This document shows positions 7,628 to 16,980 of a stretch of 62,413 nt of DNA, in pieces. Made by a program: the position numbers and the translations under genes. The notes beneath the pieces are model-generated. The model did no database searches. It worked only from the letters and a program-made list of their open reading frames with translations, and was not told where the DNA came from. Position 1 is the first letter of the stretch, and each line of letters starts with the position of its first letter. Source of the DNA: an uncultured Chloroflexota bacterium (GTDB lineage: Bacteria; Chloroflexota; Anaerolineae; Anaerolineales; Anaerolineaceae). The DNA is taken from the NCBI GenBank assembly GCA_902795255.1, contig CADBKS010000001.1, positions 1-62,413 of the forward strand. Direction: 5' to 3'.

Positions 7628-9649
7628 ATGATGAGAAAAACTTCTGAAAAGACCATCCCCGCGGCGCGTTTCGGCGCGGCCGCGTTCCGGATCATGATCG
7701 CGGCGGTGCTGGCGGTCCTTGCCGCCTCCTGCAATATCCCGACCCCGAATCAGGTGCCGGGGGAGCCGACCCCCGATCTCAACAGCATCCTGACGGAGAT
7801 CGCCGAGGAACGGCCGACGGAAACTGCGGCCGTGACTGCCACGGAGCAGCCTTCCCCTACGCCCGAACCGACCGCAACGCCCGAAAAAGTTGAAACGCTG
7901 ACGATCTGTCTGGGAAAGGAACCTTCCACCCTGTTCTTCTATGATGACTCAGGCAGCGCGGTGTGGTCCGTACTGGAAAGCATCTATGACGGGCCTTTTG
8001 ACACCGGTGACGGAAAGGCCGATCCGGTCATCTTTACGGGGATCGACGTAACCGAGGAAACTGTCTCCGTACAGCGCGGCGATATCGTTGTTGATATCAA
8101 CGGGGATCCAGCCGAGATGAAGCCGGGGACCGTCTTCCTTCCCGCCAACCCGGCGGAGGGCTGCACCGGGACCGGCTGCCTTGCCCAATGGACCGCTGTC
8201 ACCGAAAGTGCGGAACTCCCGCGGACGGTGATCACGTTCCATCTCCGGGAGGATCTGTTCTGGAATGACGGGACGCCGCTGACCGCTGAAGACTCGGTCT
8301 TTTCGATGAGCGTAAACGGAATGAAGGGAATCAACGCCTCCAAGCGGCTCTACAACCTGACCGACAGCTATACCGCCCCGGATGAACATACCGTCGTGTG
8401 GCGGGGGCTGCCGGGGTACCGGACGGATGATCCCTCCGGGGTGTTCTGGATCCCGCTGCCGAAGCATGTCATGAAGGGAATGAGCGCGGAAATGATCCGT
8501 GCTTCCGAAGAAGTCAACACCCGCCCGCTGGGCTGGGGCGCCTGGCAGATCAGCAGCTGGGAAAAGGGACAGGAGATCGTTGCCGAACGCAACCCCTATT
8601 ATGTTTCCACAGACGGCAGCGAACCCTTCTTTGACCGCATCGTCTACCGCTTTTACGGACGTCCGGGCGACAATAACCTGGAAGCGCTCCGTTCCGGCAG
8701 CTGCGACATCATCGATCCTTCTGTTGACCTGAGCGCCGACATGGAGGAAGTCGTTGAGGGCGTCCGGGACGGGTTCTATGCAGCTTATATCCGGCCGGAA
8801 CTGACACGGCAGGAAATCGTTTTTGATCTGAAACCGGTTTCCTACGGCGCAGTGTCACTGTTTACCGCGCCGGCCCTCCGCACTGCCATCGCGCAGTGTA
8901 TCGACCGGACGGCGCTGATCCGTGAGATCTTTTACGGACAGTCGGAAGTGCCGGCAGACTTTTACCCCACAGACCACAGCGGCCACGATCCGTCGCTGAG
9001 CGCTGCGGCTTACGATCCGGATGCCGCCATGCAGGCGCTGGATGAGCTCGGCTGGACCGTCTCCGGGGATGATCCGGAAGGCACCCGCATCGCGACCCGG
9101 GCATCGGGCTATATGTACGGGACGAAGCTCGCTTTTACGCTGCAGACCGGGAACTCGGCTGCGGCGCTGGCCGCCGGTGAACGGATCCGGGAGGATCTTG
9201 CCCGCTGCGGCATTGCTGTCGAAACGGAACCGCTTTCACCGGGTGAGCTGTACGCGCAGGGGCCGGACGGTGTGATCTTCGGACGGAATTTTGACGCCGC
9301 AATGTTTGCCTGGGCTTCCGGCGGCAATGCCTGTTTCCTGTATATGTCTGACCGGGTGCCCGAAGCGGCAAACCACTGGGTCGGTACGAACGTCGGCGGC
9401 TACCGGAATGAGGAATATGACGCTGCCTGTCTGCTGCCGGATACGGCGGAGAAGGACGCGCGGCAGATCTACGCGGAGGAACTCCCCGCGGTCCCGCTGT
9501 ATTTCAACATTTCCACCGGGCTTTCCGCTGTCAATATCTGCGGCATCCGGGACCGGATCGGTTCCCGCAGCCTGCTGTGGAACATGGAGCAGTTCAGCCG
9601 TTCCGCGGACCGCTGCGCGGTCCCGCAATGGAATAATATTTATCAGTAA
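7628..9649 (+). CDS. ABC-transporter substrate-binding lipoprotein, family 5
   Basis: A 673-residue lipoprotein. Signal peptide with lipobox LAASC (about residue 36), a Thr/Pro/Glu-rich linker to about residue 85, then the large two-lobe binding fold of peptide/nickel-type SBPs (PF00496). Characteristic pieces are FHLREDLFWNDGTPLTAEDS, ISSWEKGQEIVAERNPYY and LRTAIAQCIDRTALIREIFY. It presumably delivers an oligopeptide or similar ligand. No permease or ATPase genes lie next to it, so it must share a transporter encoded elsewhere. Start chosen at the first of two consecutive ATG codons after AACAGGA. Confidence 0.9.
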   Translation: MMRKTSEKTIPAARFGAAAFRIMIAAVLAVLAASCNIPTPNQVPGEPTPDLNSILTEIAEERPTETAAVTATEQPSPTPEPTATPEKVETLTICLGKEPSTLFFYDDSGSAVWSVLESIYDGPFDTGDGKADPVIFTGIDVTEETVSVQRGDIVVDINGDPAEMKPGTVFLPANPAEGCTGTGCLAQWTAVTESAELPRTVITFHLREDLFWNDGTPLTAEDSVFSMSVNGMKGINASKRLYNLTDSYTAPDEHTVVWRGLPGYRTDDPSGVFWIPLPKHVMKGMSAEMIRASEEVNTRPLGWGAWQISSWEKGQEIVAERNPYYVSTDGSEPFFDRIVYRFYGRPGDNNLEALRSGSCDIIDPSVDLSADMEEVVEGVRDGFYAAYIRPELTRQEIVFDLKPVSYGAVSLFTAPALRTAIAQCIDRTALIREIFYGQSEVPADFYPTDHSGHDPSLSAAAYDPDAAMQALDELGWTVSGDDPEGTRIATRASGYMYGTKLAFTLQTGNSAAALAAGERIREDLARCGIAVETEPLSPGELYAQGPDGVIFGRNFDAAMFAWASGGNACFLYMSDRVPEAANHWVGTNVGGYRNEEYDAACLLPDTAEKDARQIYAEELPAVPLYFNISTGLSAVNICGIRDRIGSRSLLWNMEQFSRSADRCAVPQWNNIYQ

Positions 9650-9660
9650 AGCGTAAGGAT

Positions 9661-10458
9661 ATGAGCGACATTCAACTTCAGGATATTTGTGAACTTGCAC
9701 GGGAAGCAGGAGCGATCCTGCGCGAAGGGTATTGGCTGACCCATCAGGTCAGCAGCAAGGGCCACAGCGATGACCCTGTTACGGAAACCGACCGGAAATC
9801 TGAGGATTTTGTCCTCGGACGCCTGGCGGAAATGGCTCCCGGCCATACGATCGTCACCGAAGAGTCCGGAATGCATTCCGGCGATCTGGAACACGCGTGG
9901 TACATCGTCGGGCCGGACGGGACGATGAACTTTTCCCACCGGATCCCGTTCTTCTGCATTTCGATCGGTTACGCCGTGAACGGTGTAATGCGGATGGGAG
10001 TCGTTTATGACCCGATGCGGGACGAGTGCTTCAGCGCTGAAAAGGGCAAAGGCGCGTTCCTGAACGGCAGCGCGATCCGGGTCTCCCCGCAGAAGGATCC
10101 ATCCAATGCCCTGCTGACCACCGGCTTTATTCAGAAAGCCTATGAAATGGGGATGGATAATTTCGGTATGTTTCAGCACATGATGTTCCGGACCGCCGGT
10201 GTCCGCAGGGGCGGCTGCGCGGCGCTGGAACTGTGCTATGTCGGATCCGGACGGCTGGATGGTTTCTGGGACCTTTACCTGCGGCCATGGGATGTGGCGG
10301 CCGGGTTCCTGATCATCCGGGAAGCCGGCGGCATCGTCACCACACTGAGCGGAGATCCGGACCCGTTCCGCGAGCCGTATGAGTTCCTGGCTTCCAACCC
10401 CGATCTGCATCCGGCGCTGCTCAAAGAACTGCAGGCCGGAAAAGCTGCGAAACGATGA
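9661..10458 (+). CDS. inositol monophosphatase family protein with altered metal motif
   Basis: A 265-residue protein of the IMPase/FBPase-like superfamily (PF00459). It keeps DPVTETDRKSE, the Glu motif IVTEESG and the C-terminal RPWDVAAGFLIIREAGG. However, the hallmark WxxDPxDGTxNF reads WYIVGPDGTMNF: the first metal-binding Asp is replaced by Val (or Gly, depending on alignment), while the second Asp and DGT remain. Loss of that ligand may lower or change activity. Its stop overlaps the ATG of the GtrA-like gene (ATGA), so the two are coupled. A role in sugar-phosphate hydrolysis is the default for the family but uncertain here. Confidence 0.82.
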   Translation: MSDIQLQDICELAREAGAILREGYWLTHQVSSKGHSDDPVTETDRKSEDFVLGRLAEMAPGHTIVTEESGMHSGDLEHAWYIVGPDGTMNFSHRIPFFCISIGYAVNGVMRMGVVYDPMRDECFSAEKGKGAFLNGSAIRVSPQKDPSNALLTTGFIQKAYEMGMDNFGMFQHMMFRTAGVRRGGCAALELCYVGSGRLDGFWDLYLRPWDVAAGFLIIREAGGIVTTLSGDPDPFREPYEFLASNPDLHPALLKELQAGKAAKR

Positions 10459-10844
10459 AACCGGACCGGCAGTTTTTCCGGAACCTGATCCTTTACGGGA
10501 TCATCGGCGGCCTCAGCTCCGGGCTGGACGCGCTTGTCTTCGCGCTTCTGATGCGGATCCCTTCAGCGAACCGATTCGCGGTCAACACGCTGTCGGTCCA
10601 CTGCGGGATCTTCCTGAGCTTCTTCCTGAACAGCCGCTATAACTTCAAAAAGACGGACCATATCCGGGAGCGGTTCATCCCGTTTTATCTCACCGGCCTG
10701 TTCGGCCTGCTGCTTTCACAGGAGATCCTGTGGCTCGGCGGGTATCTCGGGGCCGACACGCTGCTCACCAAACTGGTCTCGATCGTGATCGTCGCGCTGG
10801 TCCAGTTTTTTATCAACCGGGCTGTCGCGTTTCGGGATAAGTAA
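10455..10844 (+). CDS. GtrA-like four-helix membrane protein
   Basis: A 129-residue protein with four predicted membrane helices and the GtrA (PF04138) landmarks: an early ILYGIIGGLSSGLDALVF helix, FFLNSRYNF after helix two, and a last helix ending NRAVAFRDK. GtrA proteins are thought to help flip or position lipid-linked sugars in glycan modification. It overlaps the phosphatase-like gene and is followed three bases later by ComEC. Confidence 0.9.
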   Translation: MKPDRQFFRNLILYGIIGGLSSGLDALVFALLMRIPSANRFAVNTLSVHCGIFLSFFLNSRYNFKKTDHIRERFIPFYLTGLFGLLLSQEILWLGGYLGADTLLTKLVSIVIVALVQFFINRAVAFRDK

Positions 10845-10847
10845 CAC

Positions 10848-13085
10848 ATGGCGAAGGGCATTGGAGCTGTTCAGGCAGCTGCAATGCTGCTCTTCGGTGT
10901 CCTGGCAGGACAGCAGTTTTCGCCTTCCCTGCCGCTGTGTCTCGGGCTTTTGGGCCTGAGTCTGGCGGGAGGGATCTTTTTTTATATGAGGGGCAGAAAA
11001 TACACCCTGGACCAGCCGCCGAAAAAAGCCGCGCGCATCTTTTTCTGTGCCGCGCTGTTCGCGGCCGGAATGTGCAGGTGTGCCCTGAACTCCGGGGAGC
11101 GCCCTGCCGGGACTGTCGAAAATTACACGGACCGGGAGCGGGTCGTGTTCACCGGAACGGTCATGGCTCCGCCCGTGACCACCCCCTCCCGGACCACGAT
11201 CCGCGTGGAAGCCGACAGCGTTCAGGAACAGCCGGACAGCCCGGATCACGGGAAGGTGCTGCTGGTTTTCTACTCCCCGCAGCAGGAGGAATATCGGTAC
11301 GGCGACCGGCTGCGGGTCAGCGGAAAGGCGGTGCTGCCGCCGGATACAGGAGGCAGTTTCTCGTACCGCACGTATCTCGAACGGGACGGGATCACCGTGA
11401 TGATCAATAATCCCTCCGTGGAAAAGCTCCCCGGAAAGGGCGGGGATCCGGTCCGTTCGGCGGTGTACCGTCTCAGGGAGGTGCTGATCCGCCGCGTATT
11501 CCGGCTGTTCCCGAAACCGGAGAACGCGCTGATGGCCGGGATCCTGCTGGGGGACGAATCCATGATCACCTCCGATATCGACCATGCGTTCCAGCAGACC
11601 GGTACGGCGCACATCATTGCCATTTCCGGGGCGAATTTTACGCTGCTGACCTGGCTGATGCTCAGCATTCTGCGGCGCCTCATCCGACACTGGTGGGCCC
11701 CGGTTTTGATGCTGCCGTTTATCTGGTTCTACACTGTCCTGGTCGGCGGCAATTCGGCGGTCGTGCGGGCTGCGGTCATGTGCAGTCTGAGCATCATCGG
11801 CATGACGATCGGACGGAAAGGGAACGGGATCAACAATCTCGCGCTGACCTCCGCGGCAATGGTGATGTTCCGGCCTTCGTATCTTTCGGATCTCGGCTTT
11901 CAGCTCTCCGTGACGGCCACGCTCGGGATCCTGCTATTCTCCGGCCCGCTCGGCAATGGTGTGCGGCTGCTGCTTTCAAAGCTCTTTCCGAAAATGGGAG
12001 AGAACACGCTGTCGAATGTGACGGCGGCCCTGAATGATCTGGTCATCCTTTCCGTCAGCGCCCAGATCTTTACGGTCTGGGTCTCTGCGCAGGCCTTCGG
12101 AAGGATCTCCCTGATCTCCCTGCCCGCGAATTTTCTGATCGCGCCGTTCCAGTCCCTGATCATGCTCGGCGGATTCGCAGCGCTGATCCTGAGCTTTATT
12201 TTCTATCCCCTCGGGGCGGCCGCCGCCTGGCTGGTCTGGCCCGCTCCGGCCCTGACGATCCGGATCGTACAGCGCTGCGCGGAGGTTCGCGGGGGTTCGG
12301 TCTATTTTGACCTGCCGCCGCTGCAGGCATGGCTGGTCATCGCGCTGATCCTGGCCCTTTACCTCGGCCGGCACCGGATCGTAAATTCCATCCGCACCCG
12401 CAATTTCCGGCCGTATCTTATCCTGCTTCTGATGTTCACCGCCGTCATGGTCTGGGTCAATGTTCTGGACCGGCTGGACCGGCGGACCGTGATCGAATTT
12501 ACTTCTACCGCTTCCTCCCTGACCCTGAAGGTGCGCTCCCCCTCCAAACGGCTCTTTATCATCGCCGACGGACTGACGAATTACGCTGCCCGGAAAACAC
12601 TGGAAGAGCAGCTCCTGCCCGTGCGCCGGGTACCGGCAGCCGCGTGGATCGATTTTCAGGAGGCCTGGATGCTCCGGGAGTTTACGGGATCCGGTCCGGA
12701 GGGGGATCCGGCAGTCCTTTATCTGAACGGGCAGACAGATGCTCCGGGACTGCCGCAGACTGTTGAACCGGGTTTTGTCTTTTCGGCAGACGGCGTGACC
12801 CTGCGGGCCGCGGCGTTTTTTATGGGAAAGCGGGCCTGGACCGCGGAATACGGCGGGCAGCGGGTGCTGATCCCGAACGGCATCCCGCCGGAACGGATCT
12901 TCACACGCACCGGTGTTCAGCCTTCCGGAACAGACCTGGTCCTCATCGGAAAGCGGGATCTGAGCGCTTCATGGCAGGAATATTCCGCCGCGCATGACGG
13001 GCATCCGGCTGTTCTGGACCGTACGGATCCCGGCAGGGTCACCCTGACCGTTTCCGAAGGTCATATCGGTTTTCTGAACCGCTGA
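10848..13085 (+). CDS. comEC: ComEC/Rec2-family DNA uptake channel protein
   Basis: A 745-residue multi-pass protein. N-terminal DUF4131-type region (membrane helices plus a small soluble OB-like domain, GTVMAPPVTTPSRTTIRVEA), then the competence domain (about residues 215-490). That domain carries ALMAGILLGDESMI, GTAHIIAISGANFTLLTWL and GGNSAVVRAAVMCSL, which are family hallmarks. The C-terminal 190 residues are where many homologues have a metallo-beta-lactamase domain. Here no HxHxDH-type motif is visible, so the nuclease-like part is degenerate or replaced. ComEC normally passes single-stranded DNA across the inner membrane in natural transformation; no other competence gene is in the window. 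Confidence 0.88.
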   Translation: MAKGIGAVQAAAMLLFGVLAGQQFSPSLPLCLGLLGLSLAGGIFFYMRGRKYTLDQPPKKAARIFFCAALFAAGMCRCALNSGERPAGTVENYTDRERVVFTGTVMAPPVTTPSRTTIRVEADSVQEQPDSPDHGKVLLVFYSPQQEEYRYGDRLRVSGKAVLPPDTGGSFSYRTYLERDGITVMINNPSVEKLPGKGGDPVRSAVYRLREVLIRRVFRLFPKPENALMAGILLGDESMITSDIDHAFQQTGTAHIIAISGANFTLLTWLMLSILRRLIRHWWAPVLMLPFIWFYTVLVGGNSAVVRAAVMCSLSIIGMTIGRKGNGINNLALTSAAMVMFRPSYLSDLGFQLSVTATLGILLFSGPLGNGVRLLLSKLFPKMGENTLSNVTAALNDLVILSVSAQIFTVWVSAQAFGRISLISLPANFLIAPFQSLIMLGGFAALILSFIFYPLGAAAAWLVWPAPALTIRIVQRCAEVRGGSVYFDLPPLQAWLVIALILALYLGRHRIVNSIRTRNFRPYLILLLMFTAVMVWVNVLDRLDRRTVIEFTSTASSLTLKVRSPSKRLFIIADGLTNYAARKTLEEQLLPVRRVPAAAWIDFQEAWMLREFTGSGPEGDPAVLYLNGQTDAPGLPQTVEPGFVFSADGVTLRAAAFFMGKRAWTAEYGGQRVLIPNGIPPERIFTRTGVQPSGTDLVLIGKRDLSASWQEYSAAHDGHPAVLDRTDPGRVTLTVSEGHIGFLNR

Positions 13086-13516
13086 CCGGCACCCGCTTCC
13101 GCTCCGGCTGATATCAGCCGGCTCCGGAAAGTTTTCCTGCTGTTTCCCTGATATCCACATGGCAGCCGGAAGTGAGAAAGAGGCTCTGTAAGGTACGGGC
13201 TTCATCCGGTTTTATTCGAAGCAGGAGCTTCCCTCCGGTAAATTATCCTGTGACGGCAAATTCAATTATGTTCCCGCAGCTCTTAATGAGGCACAGCCGT
13301 AATTAACAGCGGGTACTTTTCTGGGAAAAAAGATCTGCAGGTTCCATGCAGAAGACCCTTAATATCCTCAAATTTTGATAAAAAAATAAATCTATTGTTC
13401 GAAGATTCTAATTAATAATATATAATTGGAGTGAATATATATTAATATCCCGGAATAAATCAAGAAATACAGCCTTTGGCTGAAACTTCCCGGTCGGATT
13501 GTATATTGGTGAAAAA
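13086..13516. other. intergenic region before the glycan operon
   Basis: No gene seen. A perfect 18-bp palindrome (CCGGCTGATATCAGCCGG, 13104-13121) follows comEC and may end its transcript, though without a T-run. The second half is AT-rich, with a TATAAT-like box near 13419-13424 about 95 bases before the first glycosyltransferase gene, a plausible promoter for the whole operon. Confidence 0.5.
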
Positions 13517-14743
13517 ATGGCTTCGGATAAAGAAAGAATTGCGATCCTGATCAACACACTCATCATCGGCGGAGCTGAGCGTACGGTTTCCAATTTGAGC
13601 CTGTATCTTGCCGGAAAGTATGACATCGATATCATCGTGAATGATGACCTGCGTCAGGATTTTCCGTACGGCGGGAATCTGGTCTCCCTGAATGTGCCGC
13701 CCTCCCTTCAGTGTTTCGGGTTCATTTATCCGCTGTATGCGCTGCTCCGGCGCGGTCAGGTCCTGAAAAAACGCGGGAAGGAACGTCAGTACGCAGCGGT
13801 CCTTTCTTTTTCGGAGATGACCAGTCTGACGAATGTGCTCTGCAGGGACGGAAGGTCCAAAAGGATCATTTCCATCCGCAATTCAATACGGAAAAGTGCC
13901 GAACGGAGCCTGATCTATAAGCTGTACGCGAAGACGATCCTTGGGTACTGCATCCGGCACGCGGACAAAACAGTGAGCTGTTCCCGCGAGATCGAAAAGG
14001 AACTGATGGCCGGATATGGTCTTGCCCCGGACCGCAGCCGTGTGATCTATAACGGACTGGATCTGGAAAGGATCCGCGCGCTTTCGAAGGAGCCTCCCGC
14101 GGAATTTGCAAATGTGCTGTCCGGCGGGGAACACCTGATCGTTTCGGTCGGCCGGCTCACTTATCAGAAAGGCCATCGACACCTGATTCGGGCTGTAAAG
14201 AAACTGCGGGATGACGGAATGAGGATCAGGCTTATGATCCTGGGTGAAGGTGATCTGCGGTCGGATCTTGAGAAGCTGATCCGCGCGTTGGGGCTTGAGG
14301 AGACGGTCCTGCTGCCCGGATTCGTAAAGAACCCCTTCCCGTACGTCGCCCGGGCTGATGCGGTCGTCTTCCCGTCGCTCTACGAGGGATTCAGCAACGC
14401 GATCGCGGAAGCGCTGGCCTGCGGGGCGCCCTGCATTTCTTCGGATCATGTGAGCGGTGCCCGCGAGATCCTGGCCCCGGAAAGTGATTTCAGCCGGAAA
14501 GTCGTGGACAGGATCGATCATGCCCGATATGGTATCCTGGTCCCGGTGTGTGACGGGGCATTCAGGGAGCCGGGTGCGGACCTGTCAAAAGAAGAGCTGC
14601 TGATGGCGGAAGCGGTCCGGGAGCTGGTGAGCGATCCGGATCTTGCGGCCGGTTACCGGACCGCTTCCGTACAGCGGGCCGCTGAACTGGGAGCCGGCCG
14701 GATCTGCCGGCAATGGGCCGATTTGATCGATGAAGTCAGGTGA
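13517..14743 (+). CDS. GT4 family glycosyltransferase
   Basis: A 408-residue GT-B enzyme. The N-terminal acceptor domain has the GGAERTVSNLS loop. The C-terminal nucleotide-sugar domain has VIYNGLDLERI, VSVGRLTYQKGHRHLI, LMILGEGDLRSDLEKL and the E(x)7E stretch PSLYEGFSNAIAEALACGAP, all typical of PF00534. It is first of three GT4 genes that run into a Wzt/Wzm-type exporter, so it probably adds one sugar of the exported glycan. ATG 13517 is preferred to the TTG at 13499. Confidence 0.9.
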   Translation: MASDKERIAILINTLIIGGAERTVSNLSLYLAGKYDIDIIVNDDLRQDFPYGGNLVSLNVPPSLQCFGFIYPLYALLRRGQVLKKRGKERQYAAVLSFSEMTSLTNVLCRDGRSKRIISIRNSIRKSAERSLIYKLYAKTILGYCIRHADKTVSCSREIEKELMAGYGLAPDRSRVIYNGLDLERIRALSKEPPAEFANVLSGGEHLIVSVGRLTYQKGHRHLIRAVKKLRDDGMRIRLMILGEGDLRSDLEKLIRALGLEETVLLPGFVKNPFPYVARADAVVFPSLYEGFSNAIAEALACGAPCISSDHVSGAREILAPESDFSRKVVDRIDHARYGILVPVCDGAFREPGADLSKEELLMAEAVRELVSDPDLAAGYRTASVQRAAELGAGRICRQWADLIDEVR

Positions 14744-14749
14744 CCGGAT

Positions 14750-15895
14750 ATGAATATACTGGTTGTGAATGATGAGTTTCCTCCGCTCGGCGGCGGTGCC
14801 GCTTCGGTTTCACGGGATATTGCCGCCGGAATGGCGGAAGCCGGGCACAATGTGACTGTCGTGACGATGGGGTTCCCGGGACTTCCGGACGAAGAGGAGA
14901 TCCGCGGGGTAAAGGTGATCCGGGTCAAATGCCTGCGGAAGCACGCACATTCCTGTATGCCGTGGGAGCAGCTGACTTTTATTATTTCAGCGGCGTCTTA
15001 TCTGCACCGCTATTTGCGGACCGGTCGTTTTGATGTCTGTCATGCGCATTCCATTATCCCGTCGGGTACGATCGGGTGGTGGCTCAAACGGTGTGCCGGG
15101 ATCCCGTATATTCTGACGGCTCACGGAAGTGATGTCGAAGGCCATGATCACCGGAAATTTATAGCGGTCACACACAGGCTGGTGCGCTTCTTCTGGAAAC
15201 GGCTCGTATCCGGGGCATCAGCCGTCACCGCGCCTTCCAATTATCTCATCAGGCTGATGAAAACGCATTACGCCGGCGGGAATTACGTTCTGATCCCGAA
15301 TGGGATCGACACCGGAAAATACGCTGCGGATCGCGAAGAAAAGGAACGGCGAATCCTCCTGATGGGCAGGATGCAGAAAAATAAGGGTTTTCGGACGATC
15401 CTGCAGGCGGTCGGGCGGATCCCCGCGGAGCGCTGGGGCGCCTGGCATATCGACATCCTGGGAGACGGACCGGACAGGGCGGATCTGGAAAAATTGGCCG
15501 ATACGCTGCAGATCCGGAACAGGGTCACCTTCCACGGGTGGATCGATAACGGAACACAGGAACATCTTGCCTTTATCAGAAAAGCAGCGGTTTTTATTTC
15601 CGCCAGTATATTTGAGAACTGTCCGATGACCGTGATCGAAACCATGGCGTCCGGCTGTTATCCGCTGCTTTCGGATATCGAAAGTCACCGGCAGTTTTTC
15701 ATGAAAGTTCCGGATCCGGACCGGTATTTTTTTCCTGTGGATACCCCGGAAGCCCTTTTTGAAAAAATGGAAAGGATCCTCGCGTTGGAACCCGGACAGA
15801 TCTACCGGAAATTTGATCTTTCCAGCTATGAGGAAAAAGCCGTCGCTGTCCGATATATCAGAATGGTAAAGGAAATTCTGGCAGGGGGAAAATGA
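14750..15895 (+). CDS. GT4 family glycosyltransferase
   Basis: A 381-residue GT-B retaining glycosyltransferase. Opens with NILVVNDEFPPLGGGAASVSR, has the mid-protein HAHSIIPSGTIGWWL and TAHGSDVEGHD, then YVLIPNGIDTGKY, ILLMGRMQKNKGFRTIL and the acidic donor-site stretch FENCPMTVIETMASGCYP. Separated by six bases from the preceding GT4 gene and overlapping the next one by ATGA, so it belongs to a tightly coupled operon. Donor sugar and linkage are unknown. Confidence 0.9.
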   Translation: MNILVVNDEFPPLGGGAASVSRDIAAGMAEAGHNVTVVTMGFPGLPDEEEIRGVKVIRVKCLRKHAHSCMPWEQLTFIISAASYLHRYLRTGRFDVCHAHSIIPSGTIGWWLKRCAGIPYILTAHGSDVEGHDHRKFIAVTHRLVRFFWKRLVSGASAVTAPSNYLIRLMKTHYAGGNYVLIPNGIDTGKYAADREEKERRILLMGRMQKNKGFRTILQAVGRIPAERWGAWHIDILGDGPDRADLEKLADTLQIRNRVTFHGWIDNGTQEHLAFIRKAAVFISASIFENCPMTVIETMASGCYPLLSDIESHRQFFMKVPDPDRYFFPVDTPEALFEKMERILALEPGQIYRKFDLSSYEEKAVAVRYIRMVKEILAGGK

Positions 15896-16947
15896 AAAAT
15901 ATTCTCTTTATCATCAGTTCCCTGCATGGCGGCGGTGCACAGCGAGTAGTCGTCAATCTGGCGAACCGCTTATGCCGGGAGCATCATGTCACCATCCTGA
16001 TTTTCGAAGGGGATCCGCCCGCGTATGATGTGGACTCTGCAGTGGATATACGCTGCTGTCCTGCCCCGGACAGCAGGCTTTTTTATCGTTTGCTGCGGTT
16101 CCTGATCCCCCTGGACGAGGTAAGTTGGGTCCGGAAGCTGAAGCGGGAGCTGGATATTGACGTCTCCGTCAGCTTTATGCCCGTGCCGAATCTGACCAAT
16201 ACCTTTTCAAAGGGTAGGGAAAAAACGATCGTATCGGAAAGATCTGATCCGCTCATGAAAGGTAAAAAGCAATATCTGACCGACCTGGTGACATTCCGTT
16301 TGGCGGACCATATCGTTTTCCAGTCAGAGCAGGTCCGGGGATATTTCGGTAAAAGCGTGCTGAAAAAAAGCAGTGTGATCCTGAATCCGGTCGGTGTCCC
16401 CGTCCGGGCAGCGGAGGTCCGCAGGAACAGGATCGTCAATGCAGCACGCCTGCATCCCCAGAAAAACCAGCATCTGCTGATCAGTGCCTTTTCTGACTTT
16501 GTCAGGGTCTATCCGGATTACGTCCTGGATATCTACGGCACCGGTCCGCTGGAAAATGAACTCAGGGAGCAGATCGCAGACCTTCACCTTGAGGAGAAGG
16601 TGATCCTTCACGGGCATGTGCGGAATATCCATGAACAGATCCGTGATGCGAAAATGTTTGTATTGTCCTCCGATTATGAAGGACTCAGCAACGCGCTGAT
16701 GGAAGCAATGATGATGGGGCTCGCGTGCGTTTCCACACGGGTGGCCGGATCTTCGGAGATCATTCAGCCGGAGGAAAACGGGCTGCTGACAGCGGTCGGG
16801 GACCGGAAAGGTCTGACGGAAGCCATGCTGCGCCTTGCCGAAGATGACCGGCTGCGGGAGCGGCTGGAGAAAAATGCCGTGCTGACTTCGCAGCAGTTCA
16901 GGACAGATACGATCCTGGCGCAGTGGATGGATATCCTGGAGCCCTGA
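15892..16947 (+). CDS. GT4 family glycosyltransferase
   Basis: A 351-residue GT-B enzyme with SSLHGGGAQRVVVNLANRL at the N-terminus, VILNPVGVPV, RIVNAARLHPQKNQHLLISAF, LDIYGTGPLENEL and the E(x)7E region SSDYEGLSNALMEAMMMGL. It resembles the GalNAc/glucosyl GT4 enzymes of surface polysaccharide loci. Starts in an ATGA overlap with the previous glycosyltransferase. Likely adds a later residue of the same glycan. Confidence 0.9.
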   Translation: MKNILFIISSLHGGGAQRVVVNLANRLCREHHVTILIFEGDPPAYDVDSAVDIRCCPAPDSRLFYRLLRFLIPLDEVSWVRKLKRELDIDVSVSFMPVPNLTNTFSKGREKTIVSERSDPLMKGKKQYLTDLVTFRLADHIVFQSEQVRGYFGKSVLKKSSVILNPVGVPVRAAEVRRNRIVNAARLHPQKNQHLLISAFSDFVRVYPDYVLDIYGTGPLENELREQIADLHLEEKVILHGHVRNIHEQIRDAKMFVLSSDYEGLSNALMEAMMMGLACVSTRVAGSSEIIQPEENGLLTAVGDRKGLTEAMLRLAEDDRLRERLEKNAVLTSQQFRTDTILAQWMDILEP

Positions 16948-16980
16948 CGGATCTCCTTTCGTTTGTATTTGAGGTGCCTT

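Noticed and set aside
13499..13516. Upstream TTG start for the first GT4 gene
   Set aside because: Adds six residues with no ribosome-binding site; ATG 13517 gives the standard N-terminal strand.
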